Assembly (NCBI GenBank): GCA_947378235.1
Contig: CANCJE010000003.1
Location: 1-48,483, forward strand
Direction of reading: 5' to 3'
DNA from: Caulobacteraceae bacterium
GTDB lineage: Bacteria; Pseudomonadota; Alphaproteobacteria; Caulobacterales; Caulobacteraceae
DNA: 48,483 nt
Part shown: in pieces, positions 18,425-26,429 of the stretch
Layout: each line of letters begins with the position of its first letter
Position numbering within the stretch: position 1 is the stretch's first letter
Notes under the pieces: generated by a model
Databases searched by the model: none
The model's input: only the letters and a program-made list of their open reading frames with translations
Told to the model about the DNA's origin: nothing
Position numbers and translations under genes: made by a program

Positions 18425-19540
18425 ATGATGCGCATCGGCTCGGTTTTAAAGACAGTGATGACCGCCTTGGCTGCGGCCGCTTTGATCACGACGCCCGTCC
18501 TCGCCAAGTCGCGGATCAAGGACATTGTCGCGTTCGAAGGCGTTCGGGACAATATGCTGGTCGGTTACGGCATTGTGGTCGGCCTCAATGGCACCGGCGA
18601 CTCGCTGCGCAACGCCCCCTTCACCAAGCAAAGCCTCGAAGCCATGCTCGAGCGTCTCGGCGTCAATACCCGCGACGCGACCATGAACACCAAGAATGTC
18701 GCGGCTGTGATGGTCACCGCCCGCCTCCCCGCCTTTTCCGCCTCTGGATCGCAGGTTGATGCTACAGTTTCGGCCCTTGGTGATGCCAAGAGCCTGCTCG
18801 GCGGCACCTTGCTGGTCACGCCCCTACTCGCGGCAGATGGCGAAGCCTATGCGGTGGCGCAAGGCACGGTCCAGACCGGTTCGGTCTCGGCCTCAGGCGG
18901 GTCGGGGTCTTCGATCTCCAAAGGCGTGCCAACCGCCGGACGGATTGCCTCTGGCGCCATCGTCGAGCGCGAGGTCGGGTTTAAGTTGGCCAGTATGGCG
19001 CAGATGCGTCTGACCCTGCACAATCCAGACTTCACCACCGCTCGCCGCGTCGCGGAGGTGATCAATGCGCGCTTTCCGGGTTCGGCCAGAGCCGACAATC
19101 CCTCCATCATCACCGTGCGCCCCGCTGCCGGTCGCGATTTGGTGACCTACATCACGCAGATCGAGCAACTGGAGGTCCAGCCCGACAATCCAGCCAAGGT
19201 GATCATCGATGAGGTCGCCGGTGTCATCGTCATGGGCGAGAATGTTCGCCTCTCCACCGTGGCCATTCAGCAAGGCAACCTGACCATCACGGTTCAGGAA
19301 ACGCCTCAGGTGAGCCAGCCCAATCCCCTGTCGCAGGGCCAGACAACCGTGACGCCCCAGTCTCAAGTCTCGGTCGATGAGGAAAAGGGCAAGCAGTTTA
19401 TTACACTGAAGGACGGGGCCTCCCTAGCCTCGCTGGTTAAGGGACTGAACAGCCTCGGCGTTACGCCGCGCGACATGATCTCGATCCTGCAGACCATCAA
19501 GGCGGCCGGCGCGCTGCAAGCCGATATTGAGGTGATGTAA
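18425..19540 (+). CDS. flgI: Flagellar P-ring protein FlgI
   Basis: The 371-residue protein is the flagellar P-ring subunit, which polymerises around the rod in the periplasm at the peptidoglycan layer. It has a cleavable signal peptide (TALAAAALITTPVLAKS). Family landmarks follow: RIKDIVAFEGVRDNMLVGYGIVVGLNGTGD (shown here in part of a longer match), MNTKNVAAVMVTA, NARFPG, VIVMGENVR and a C-terminal TLKDGASLASLVKGLNSLGV stretch. A GTG at 18392 is in frame, but the ATG pair at 18425/18428 places the signal peptide correctly. It heads a three-gene transcript with cheL (stop and start overlap in TAATG) and flbY, driven by the sigma-54 promoter just upstream. Confidence 0.97.
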   Translation: MMRIGSVLKTVMTALAAAALITTPVLAKSRIKDIVAFEGVRDNMLVGYGIVVGLNGTGDSLRNAPFTKQSLEAMLERLGVNTRDATMNTKNVAAVMVTARLPAFSASGSQVDATVSALGDAKSLLGGTLLVTPLLAADGEAYAVAQGTVQTGSVSASGGSGSSISKGVPTAGRIASGAIVEREVGFKLASMAQMRLTLHNPDFTTARRVAEVINARFPGSARADNPSIITVRPAAGRDLVTYITQIEQLEVQPDNPAKVIIDEVAGVIVMGENVRLSTVAIQQGNLTITVQETPQVSQPNPLSQGQTTVTPQSQVSVDEEKGKQFITLKDGASLASLVKGLNSLGVTPRDMISILQTIKAAGALQADIEVM

Positions 19541-19905
19541 TGAATTTGAGCGCTTCATCCCTGCCGATCGACCTGATGCGGCCAATGCCGCAGTTGTCGA
19601 ACAGTGGCTCAATCAACGACCCTCGCGCCCGGATCGAAAAGACGGCGAAAGAGTTTGAATCCGCCTTCCTTTCGACGGCCTTTCAGACCATGTTTTCAGG
19701 CGTCAATACGTCGGAGCCCTTTGGTGGCGGAGAAGGCGAGCAGGCCTTTAAGTCTTTCCTCATGGATGCCTTTGCCAAGCAGATGACCAAGGCAGGCGGG
19801 GTCGGACTTTCTGCCTCGGTCACGCAAGAGATGCTGAAGATGCAAGGCCTATCCCCTACCCCCACCCCTACATCGCCCCCCGTCGCCCAGGACTCCGTCA
19901 AATGA
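19540..19905 (+). CDS. cheL: CheL / FlgJ-type rod-binding protein
   Basis: The 121-residue protein corresponds to the N-terminal rod-binding domain of FlgJ without the muramidase domain. The key segment is KTAKEFESAFLSTAFQTMF, followed by GGGEGEQAFKSFLMDAFAKQM and a VTQEMLKMQ helix. In Caulobacterales this stand-alone form is called CheL. It is expected to help rod assembly in the periplasm; the missing hydrolase would be supplied by another protein such as a separate lytic transglycosylase. It overlaps flgI by one base and flbY by four bases (ATGA), so the three genes are translationally coupled. No signal peptide is visible, consistent with export through the flagellar type III apparatus. 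Confidence 0.9.
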   Translation: MNLSASSLPIDLMRPMPQLSNSGSINDPRARIEKTAKEFESAFLSTAFQTMFSGVNTSEPFGGGEGEQAFKSFLMDAFAKQMTKAGGVGLSASVTQEMLKMQGLSPTPTPTSPPVAQDSVK

Positions 19906-20327
19906 ACCCCGATGCCCGTATTAATCAAATGACGGAACTGACGCAGATCCTGACCGCGCGACTGGCCAAGGAATGTAAGGATTTCGAAGACAATAAACCG
20001 CTTGAAGCGGCAAAGACCCTCGATGAGACCTCGCGCCTAGCCAACATCTACCGGCACGAGTCCCAGCGCCTGCGCGAAGCCCCCCATGTCTTGGCCGAGA
20101 CCTCTTTAGGTGCACGTCAAAATCTGATCACCGCGACAGAGGCCTTTGATGCGGTCTTGGCAAGACATGGCCGAGCGGTGGAGTCGGCAAAGTTTGTCAC
20201 CGAAGGTCTGGTGCGCGCCATCGCCGAAGAGGTGGCCTCGTCGCGTCCAACCGGCTCAGGCTATGGGCCCAGTGCACAGTCTCCGAAGATCAATGCCACG
20301 TCCCTAACCCTCAACCGCAGCGCCTAG
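19902..20327 (+). CDS. flbY: FlbY, FlgN-like flagellar protein
   Basis: The 141-residue protein is mostly alpha-helical by composition: LTQILTARLAKECKDFED, ETSRLANIYRHESQRLRE and a final helix with VTEGLVRAIAEEV. This resembles the FlgN chaperone fold. The position directly after flgI and cheL fits the Caulobacterales protein named FlbY. FlgN-type proteins chaperone hook-associated proteins; whether FlbY does so is inference. The C-terminal tail ends in NATSLTLNRSA and is probably flexible. It starts within the cheL stop and its own stop overlaps that of the convergent metallo-beta-lactamase-fold gene. Confidence 0.8.
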   Translation: MNPDARINQMTELTQILTARLAKECKDFEDNKPLEAAKTLDETSRLANIYRHESQRLREAPHVLAETSLGARQNLITATEAFDAVLARHGRAVESAKFVTEGLVRAIAEEVASSRPTGSGYGPSAQSPKINATSLTLNRSA

Positions 20328-21394
20328 ACCGCCCGGTACCAGAGCACGCCCTGCGCGTCAGGCTCTGCAACGACCTTGCCGCGCCCGACCAAACAGTTCA
20401 AATGAGCGAGGCTTTCGCCCGTCGCCATGCCCAGAACCTCCGGCCCAATCTTGCGGGCAAAGAGCGAACCGAAGACATCGATGCTGCGCTTTGGCACGGC
20501 GAGCGATGACAGGAGCCGCGTCAGGGCCCGCTCGTGACCTCGGATCAGATGGTCCAAGCGAGCATGAAGGCCACGAAATGGCTCATTATGGGCTGGTAGA
20601 ACCAAAACATCGTCCGGCACGAGGGTCTTGATCCGCGCCAGTGAGGTCAGCCAGTCGGTGAGCGGATCGCCGTCTGGCTCGGTCGGGAAGACTGAGACGT
20701 TAGATGAGATTTTCGGCAGGACCTGATCGCCCGAAATGAGCAACTTCAGTTCCTCGTTATAAAGACAAGCATGTTCGGGCGAATGGCCCGATCCGACCAC
20801 AACGCGCCAGCGATAGTCACCGATCTGAATATCATCGCCCTCACTGAGGCGACGATAGCTGTCGGGCATAGCGTGAACGCCCTTTCCGAAGCCGCCGAAG
20901 CGCGCCTTGTAGGTCTCGATCGATTCCTCGTCCCAACCGGCCGCATTATAGAACCGCACGCCATCGTCCGGGGCCTCGCGCCCCGTATCGGCTGTCAGCA
21001 TCCGGCAGGATATATATTCCAACCGACTCATCCACAGACGGCAGTTGAACTTACGCGTGATCCATCCGGCCATGCCGATATGGTCCGGATGCATGTGGGT
21101 CACAAAGACCCGCGTGACGGGCTTGCCTTCGAGGGGACCAGCAAAGATCTTGCGCCATGCGGCTGCCGTTTCGCGGGTTTGAACCCCTGTATCGACAATC
21201 GCCCAGCCTTCGCCATCACGAATCGCCCAGAGATTTATGTGGGCGAGCGCGAAGGGCAGGCCCATGCGAATCCAGATCAGACCCGGCGCAATCTCGAGGG
21301 TTTCGCCATCTTCTGGAACGGTCTCAAAGGGATAGACCAAGGTTGGGCGGCGTTCAGCAATGTCGGTGGGATCGTCTTGAGTTCCGTCCTGCAC
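20324..21394 (-). CDS. Metallo-beta-lactamase-fold hydrolase
   Basis: The 356-residue protein has the metal-binding motif HMHPDH at 100-105, the preceding AIVDTGV strand, a later His in GSGHSPEHACLY and Asp in LLISGDQVLP, and a further His in LPAHNEP. These are the usual ligands of a two-metal MBL site. A C-terminal helical region of about 90 residues resembles the extra domain found in the LACTB2-like / glyoxalase II-like subgroup that includes thioester and thioether hydrolases. The substrate is unknown. The start is GTG with GGAG nine bases upstream. It is convergent with flbY, overlapping by four bases in CTAG, and has no apparent functional link to the flagellar genes. Confidence 0.88.
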   Translation of the reverse strand: MQDGTQDDPTDIAERRPTLVYPFETVPEDGETLEIAPGLIWIRMGLPFALAHINLWAIRDGEGWAIVDTGVQTRETAAAWRKIFAGPLEGKPVTRVFVTHMHPDHIGMAGWITRKFNCRLWMSRLEYISCRMLTADTGREAPDDGVRFYNAAGWDEESIETYKARFGGFGKGVHAMPDSYRRLSEGDDIQIGDYRWRVVVGSGHSPEHACLYNEELKLLISGDQVLPKISSNVSVFPTEPDGDPLTDWLTSLARIKTLVPDDVLVLPAHNEPFRGLHARLDHLIRGHERALTRLLSSLAVPKRSIDVFGSLFARKIGPEVLGMATGESLAHLNCLVGRGKVVAEPDAQGVLWYRAV

Positions 21395-21535
21395 GTCGAA
21401 TGTCTCCTACTACCAAAGGTCATTTCTGATTATGAGACCAATTGTCGTGGCAATCCAATGATGCCAATAGAGGCCTCGGTCTAGGCAAAATCTGTCTGTT
21501 TCTTGGTCTTAGTTCGGTCTCAGTTACAGTCAAAC

Positions 21536-21565
21536 TTGACCAGACCCGCGCGAAGGGGCTTATGC
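21536..21565 (+). promoter_or_regulatory. Possible housekeeping promoter of the cysteine-repeat protein
   Basis: TTGACC at 21536-21541 and TTATGC at 21560-21565 are separated by 18 bases, about 58 bases before the ATG of the next gene. The -35 element is good and the -10 is partial, so this is only a candidate. Confidence 0.35.
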
Positions 21566-21622
21566 TCCCGCCCAGCAACCATCATAAGCCCGCAAGGGTC
21601 AGGACATCCAGGAGACGTACCC

Positions 21623-22975
21623 ATGAGGCCATTTGGACTGGGGCTCATAGCCGCAATCACCCTCGCGATTGCATCGCCCGCACTTGCTGCGCCTAAGGCA
21701 GAGGCTGGCGTGAACGAAACTCAGCGGAAGTTGGGGATGGCCAAGGCCCCTGAAATCATCGCCAAGTCGGGTCTCGCCTGCGGCCTGACCGATGCGCGCT
21801 TCGTCGGCTCATCCGACGAGAAGAAGGACGGCGTTAAGGTCACGACTGCGTTCTTCGAAGTCGCCTGCTCGGAGGGCTTGGGCTACATCATCCAAGCCAA
21901 GACCGATGGCTCGGTGCCCATGACCTATGACTGCGTGGCCACATCGGCTCCGGCCATTGGCCCCGATGGCAAGCCCCAGAAGAATAGCCTGGGCTGCCTG
22001 CTTCCCGGCAACGCCAACCCCGTCGCTGGTCTTCAGCCCTTAGTTGCCAAGACCGGCTCGCACTGCGCCATCGATAAGGCTCGCTATATTGGCCAAAGCC
22101 CAACCAGCGCCTATTATGAACTGGCCTGTAAGTCTGGCGCGGGCATGGTGATGCTGGCGGGTCTGCCTGCGACGGCGGATCGCAAGATCACCTCAATGTC
22201 CTGCATTTCATTCGGCCAGTCCGGCAAGAATTGCGAACTGACCACGCCTGAGCAAAATCTTGAGCCGATCAAGGCCATGATGGCCAAGTCGAGCAAGTCC
22301 TGCGACATCAGCGGCACCCGCTATGTCCTGTCGACCGTCGATGGTTCGGAATATTACGAGATCGCCTGCCAGTCGGGCGAAGGCTTCATGCTTCAGGTCA
22401 AGGCCGAAGAGTTGGCCAAGACGATCAAGTGCGCCGAAGCCGCCTTTGTCGGCGGTGGCTGCACCCTGACCGATGCGCGCGAAGCCGAAACTCAGCAGGC
22501 TGGCCTCTATTCCAGCCTGGCCAAGAAGGCCGGTTTTGACTGCGACGTGGCCAAATATGCCGCCTTCGCGGTTCAGGGCAATGACAAGGAAGTGGTCGAG
22601 TTGGCCTGTAAGAACCGTCCCGACGGCGCCGTGGGCATCTTCCCTGTGGCGGCTGGCGTGAAGACGCAGATCCTAGACTGCGTGCGCTCGCAACTGTCTG
22701 GCTATCGCTGCAGCTTCTCCAAGCAAGATCTGGTCTATCCAAAGCTGACCAGCAGCTTGAAGTCACTCGGCAAGTCCACCTGCACCGTGTCAAACGTGAA
22801 CATGATCGGGCGCGCGGACACGTCAGAGTTCTTGGAAGTGGCCTGCTCTGATGGCCTGCCCGGCTGGGTCATCGAATATACGGCTGGCGTCGACGCCCCC
22901 AAGTCGGTGCTGAGTTGCACCCAAGCTAAGGGCATTGGCGGCGGCTGTAAGCTTCCCAGCAACATGGTGAAATAG
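21623..22975 (+). CDS. Secreted protein of five four-cysteine repeats, function unknown
   Basis: The 450-residue product begins with a clear signal peptide (cleavage after ASPALA, residue 22) and an AGGAGACG ribosome site precedes the ATG; an in-frame start 40 codons upstream is not supported. All 20 cysteines lie in the mature part, in five tandem units of about 80 residues: Cys 53/82/104/125, 148/169/194/204, 227/249/270/280, 307/329/353/363 and 387/408/432/442. Each unit reads roughly C-x20-28-(E)(V/L/I)AC(x)SG-x-G...C-x9-C, with recurring RYIG, YYELAC and SGxG wording; unit 1 has a wider last spacing. Two disulfides per unit are likely. I know no named domain for it. It stands alone with its own terminator. 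Confidence 0.85.
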   Translation: MRPFGLGLIAAITLAIASPALAAPKAEAGVNETQRKLGMAKAPEIIAKSGLACGLTDARFVGSSDEKKDGVKVTTAFFEVACSEGLGYIIQAKTDGSVPMTYDCVATSAPAIGPDGKPQKNSLGCLLPGNANPVAGLQPLVAKTGSHCAIDKARYIGQSPTSAYYELACKSGAGMVMLAGLPATADRKITSMSCISFGQSGKNCELTTPEQNLEPIKAMMAKSSKSCDISGTRYVLSTVDGSEYYEIACQSGEGFMLQVKAEELAKTIKCAEAAFVGGGCTLTDAREAETQQAGLYSSLAKKAGFDCDVAKYAAFAVQGNDKEVVELACKNRPDGAVGIFPVAAGVKTQILDCVRSQLSGYRCSFSKQDLVYPKLTSSLKSLGKSTCTVSNVNMIGRADTSEFLEVACSDGLPGWVIEYTAGVDAPKSVLSCTQAKGIGGGCKLPSNMVK

Positions 22976-23001
22976 GAACCGCTCAACGGTTCTGACGACA
23001 A

Positions 23002-23032
23002 ACCCGCCGGAGATCACTCCGGCGGGTTTTTT
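23002..23032 (+). terminator. Intrinsic terminator after the cysteine-repeat gene
   Basis: ACCCGCCGGAG and CTCCGGCGGGT pair perfectly around loop ATCA, followed by a run of six or seven T on the plus strand. On the minus strand the hairpin is followed by only three T, so it could weakly stop the convergent ThDP-enzyme transcript too. Confidence 0.93.
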
Positions 23033-23056
23033 GTTGGCTAAGAGAGACCGCCTCCC

Positions 23057-24598
23057 CTAGAGCAGCGCAGCCTCAATGAACTGTGGGCCCTTCTGGCCCA
23101 TAGCGCGGGCCATGGCAGCATCGAAGCTCTCAGCGGTGTCACAACGGACCGACGGAAGGCCCAAGCTGCTGGCCAGTCCCATCCAATCGATGCGCGGCGA
23201 TCCAAGATCCAGCAGCTTCTTGGCAGCGGGACCGGGCTTTCCAGCCCCCGTGCGAGCCAGCTCAATATTGAGGATACGATAGGCGTGGTTGGCAAAGACC
23301 ACCACTGTGACGTCCAAATTCTCACGCGCGATCGTCCAGAGGCCCTGCACCGTATACATGGCCGCGCCGTCTCCATTGAGGGACAGGACCTTACGATCCG
23401 GGCAGGCCACCGCCGCGCCGATGGCCAAGGGAATGCCTTGCCCGATCGCGCCGCCTGTTAGCATCAGCCATTCATGGGCCCGCGCCTGCGCCGTCTGGCT
23501 ATAGATCGGCAGACCCGCCGTCACCGCATCATCGGAGATAACCGCTTGGCTCGGCATATGCCGCGCAATCGACGTGCCAATCGTATAGGCCGTCAATTCC
23601 CCGCTCGGGCAATCTTGCGGCGCATAGGCGGTCAAGGCGACATCCTGCGGCGCACCCAAGGCATCGGCCAGCAGGTTTAGGGTCGCGATCCCGTCCTGTG
23701 ATTTGTCTGAGAGCGCTTCAAGCGCACACCCCTCAGGCACCAGAACACTGGGCATGTCCGGATAGGCAAAGAAGGACACGGGCATGGCGGTTTCGACCAG
23801 CACCATCAGGTCGCTGCCCTCAAGGTCCTTGAGCGCCCTTTCCCCGAAATAGAGCATCTTGTCGGGCGCACACCGCCCCTCCCCGCGCGCAAGGCGGGCG
23901 ACAAAGGTGTCGGTCAGAATGCGGATACCCGCGGCTTTCAATCTCCCAGCCGCTCTCAGACCCGCTTCGGTACAGGCAGACCCGCCGATCAGGACCACAG
24001 GGGATTTGGCAGCCTTGAGCTTCGCGGCGGTGGCGGCAATGGCGCTGGCTGCTGGCGTTGCGCGCCGTGGAACCTCGACGACAGGCCCCTTACGGCTGGC
24101 TTCGGACCAGGCGCTGTCGGCGGGCAGGATCAGGCTGGCGCAGCCGCCTGGCGGACCATAGCTGGCGGCAATGGCTTGAGAGGCGAGGTCTCCGACCTGA
24201 TCGGCAGTCTCCGCGGAGGCGATCCAGTTGGAGTTGGCCTTGGCCCATGTCGCAATGTCTGAATTGAGCGGCGCGTCATACTGGCGGTGATAGGTCGCGT
24301 GATCGCCAATCACATTGACCACAGGCGTCCCAGCCTTGCGAGCATTGTGCAGATTAGCCCCGCCATTGGCATAGCCCGGCCCCAGATGAAGCAGGGTCAC
24401 CGCAGGCTTTCCCGCCATCCGGCCATAGCCATCGGCCGCCCCGGTCGCCACCCCTTCAAACAGACAGAGCACCGAGCGCATACGCGGTTCGCGGTCCAGC
24501 GCCGAGACAAACTGCATCTCGCTGGTTCCCGGATTAGCGAAACAGGCCTCCAAGCCATTATCCGCCAAGGTTTGGATCAGGACATCAGCACCATTCAT
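23057..24598 (-). CDS. ThDP-dependent enzyme, acetolactate synthase / benzoylformate decarboxylase-like
   Basis: The 513-residue protein has the three-domain plan of thiamine diphosphate enzymes. Glu48 in CLFEGVATGAADGYGRM is the cofactor-activating glutamate. The central domain contains SPVVLIGGSAC. The ThDP-binding motif starts NGDG at 408-411 and runs on through AAMYTVQGLW to a FANHAYRIL segment near 437. It is labelled acetolactate synthase large subunit in many genomes, but it is shorter than IlvB, lacks a partner small subunit here, and is paired with an acyl-CoA ligase, so branched-chain amino acid synthesis is unlikely. A 2-keto acid decarboxylase or a C-C lyase acting on an acyl-CoA is more plausible. 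It lies 15 bases after the ligase stop on the same transcript. Confidence 0.85.
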   Translation of the reverse strand: MNGADVLIQTLADNGLEACFANPGTSEMQFVSALDREPRMRSVLCLFEGVATGAADGYGRMAGKPAVTLLHLGPGYANGGANLHNARKAGTPVVNVIGDHATYHRQYDAPLNSDIATWAKANSNWIASAETADQVGDLASQAIAASYGPPGGCASLILPADSAWSEASRKGPVVEVPRRATPAASAIAATAAKLKAAKSPVVLIGGSACTEAGLRAAGRLKAAGIRILTDTFVARLARGEGRCAPDKMLYFGERALKDLEGSDLMVLVETAMPVSFFAYPDMPSVLVPEGCALEALSDKSQDGIATLNLLADALGAPQDVALTAYAPQDCPSGELTAYTIGTSIARHMPSQAVISDDAVTAGLPIYSQTAQARAHEWLMLTGGAIGQGIPLAIGAAVACPDRKVLSLNGDGAAMYTVQGLWTIARENLDVTVVVFANHAYRILNIELARTGAGKPGPAAKKLLDLGSPRIDWMGLASSLGLPSVRCDTAESFDAAMARAMGQKGPQFIEAALL

Positions 24599-24613
24599 CG
24601 GAACTCTCCCTAT

Positions 24614-26404
24614 TTAAAAGGTCAGAACGTCGTCGTCCGGCGTTATAGCGAACAGGCGCTCGACATCCGCCGCCCGCTGCTGACGCGACAGGGCTTGATT
24701 GATGTAGCCTTTATCGGTGATTTCACCCGAAAGCGGGTCCGGCGCACCGGGCAGGATAATGGCTCTGGCCACCTTGCCACCGCCGCCGCGCGCCTCAGCA
24801 TTCATGCGCTGAAGTCCTGTGCGGACCGCCTCGCGAACGGCATCGGCATCGCCCAACCGCGCGCAGAACGGGGCGTTGAGGAACAGCAGAAGGCCAACGC
24901 CCTCCTTGCCCTCGCCGCAGACCACAGCATCGGCGACTGCCCCGCCGACCGCCGAAATGGCCGTTATCCGCAAAGACCCTGCGGCCACAAAGGTGCCAGA
25001 GGCCAGCTTAAAATTCTCAACCAGACGGCCATCGAACACCAGACCCGCTTCTGGATCAGCCTCATCCTGCAACCGAGCCGCATCGCCCAACCGGTAGAAG
25101 CCCTCATCATCAAAGGCCGCTGCTGATTTGTCCGGATCATTATAATAGCCGGGTGAAATCTGAGGCCCCTTGACCCGGATTTCGAACTTGCTGCCCACCG
25201 GAGCCAGTTTCACCGAGGTGCCCGGTACCGGCAGGCCGCACATCCCCGTGCGATCATTGAGCCAGTGAATATTGCAGGCCGTAGGCCCGGTCTCTGTTGA
25301 GCCATAACCGGTGGCAAAGGTCAGGCGCTCTCCGGTCAGGCGCACACTGACCGCCTGAATGCGATCACAGACGCTTTGAGCCAGATTGGCCCCGCCATAT
25401 TGCAAGACCCTAACCCGAGCAAAAAAGGTCCGAGCGAGCTCTTCGTCCTGCTCGAGCGCCCCTGCAAACAGGCTCCAACCTGCCGGAACCATATTGTGAT
25501 AGGTTGGCGATATCTCTTTGAGATTGCGTAAGGTTTCTGAAAATCGTTCGGGGGTCGGTTGGCCAGCATCGATATAGAGCGATCCCCCCCGATGGGTGAC
25601 CATGTGCAAGATGGCATTGGCCCCTAGGCTGTGGCTCCAGGGGGCAGCATTGACCACGACAGGCGGCTCTGGATCATCAAAACAGGCCGTGATTTGGGCA
25701 GCGTTGATACAGATGTTCCGATGCAATCCCACCACTGCCTTGGGCTTGCCCGTCGAGCCTGAGGTCAAGAGCAGCTTGGCAATATCGCCGGGTTGCGCCG
25801 TCGGGGCCATCGGGTCGGCCGTCAGCAGATCGGCAAGACTATGATCGCCCGCTCGGCCATTGCGGCTCACTATGACCGGCAAACCCGCAAGGAACGGGGC
25901 CTCAAGCGCGCCGGCAAAGGCTGCTGCGTCATCAACATAGACGGCCACGGGCTTGATCAGATCCACCGCATAGCCCAACCGTGACAGGTCTGCACCGGCC
26001 AAGCCATATTGCGGCGAAACGGGCGCAATCGGCGCGCCAAGGCTCATGGCCGCATAGGAGACCAAGGCCTGATCAATGCTGTTGCGCGCAAGGATCAGGA
26101 GCGGCGCGCCACGGGTCAAACCAAGACCGGCCAAACCGCCGGCCAGAGCCTTCACCTGAGCCGCACCCTGCCCATAGGACCGCTGCGCCCAGCCCTCGCC
26201 ATCGCGCTCGGCGAGCCATAGGCGATCGGGATAGGTGGCCGCGCCGTGGTTCAAGACCTCGGTCATGGTCAGGAAGTCTTGCTTAAAAGGCGTAGGATTG
26301 CTGAGCACCATCGACCCATCCGGGCCGCGCTCAACCACCAGTTGGCGGGGGGCATAGCGCGCGTCACGGAACGGTGCCGACTTTACATTCACCTGTCCGT
26401 CCAT
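24614..26404 (-). CDS. AMP-forming acyl-CoA synthetase, feruloyl-CoA synthetase-like
   Basis: The 596-residue protein is an adenylate-forming enzyme of the ANL superfamily. The P-loop-like motif TSGSTGKPKAV lies at about residues 213-223, the YGSTETGP motif follows, and the DEGFYRLGDA segment precedes the hinge. Wording such as SPTYHNMVPAGW and FATGYGSTETGPTACNIHW resembles feruloyl-CoA synthetases. It would activate an aromatic or similar carboxylic acid with ATP and CoA. The C-terminal lysine region reads GEITDKGYINQ, which matches the family. The ribosome site is AGAGGGCGG region upstream of ATG 26404. It probably shares a transcript with the following ThDP enzyme (15-base gap). Confidence 0.88.
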   Translation of the reverse strand: MDGQVNVKSAPFRDARYAPRQLVVERGPDGSMVLSNPTPFKQDFLTMTEVLNHGAATYPDRLWLAERDGEGWAQRSYGQGAAQVKALAGGLAGLGLTRGAPLLILARNSIDQALVSYAAMSLGAPIAPVSPQYGLAGADLSRLGYAVDLIKPVAVYVDDAAAFAGALEAPFLAGLPVIVSRNGRAGDHSLADLLTADPMAPTAQPGDIAKLLLTSGSTGKPKAVVGLHRNICINAAQITACFDDPEPPVVVNAAPWSHSLGANAILHMVTHRGGSLYIDAGQPTPERFSETLRNLKEISPTYHNMVPAGWSLFAGALEQDEELARTFFARVRVLQYGGANLAQSVCDRIQAVSVRLTGERLTFATGYGSTETGPTACNIHWLNDRTGMCGLPVPGTSVKLAPVGSKFEIRVKGPQISPGYYNDPDKSAAAFDDEGFYRLGDAARLQDEADPEAGLVFDGRLVENFKLASGTFVAAGSLRITAISAVGGAVADAVVCGEGKEGVGLLLFLNAPFCARLGDADAVREAVRTGLQRMNAEARGGGGKVARAIILPGAPDPLSGEITDKGYINQALSRQQRAADVERLFAITPDDDVLTF

Positions 26405-26429
26405 CGCTCGTCCGCCCTCTAGCGTCGCC

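Noticed and set aside
23057..24598. Biosynthetic acetolactate synthase ilvB
   Set aside because: Shorter than IlvB, no ilvN beside it, and paired with an acyl-CoA ligase.
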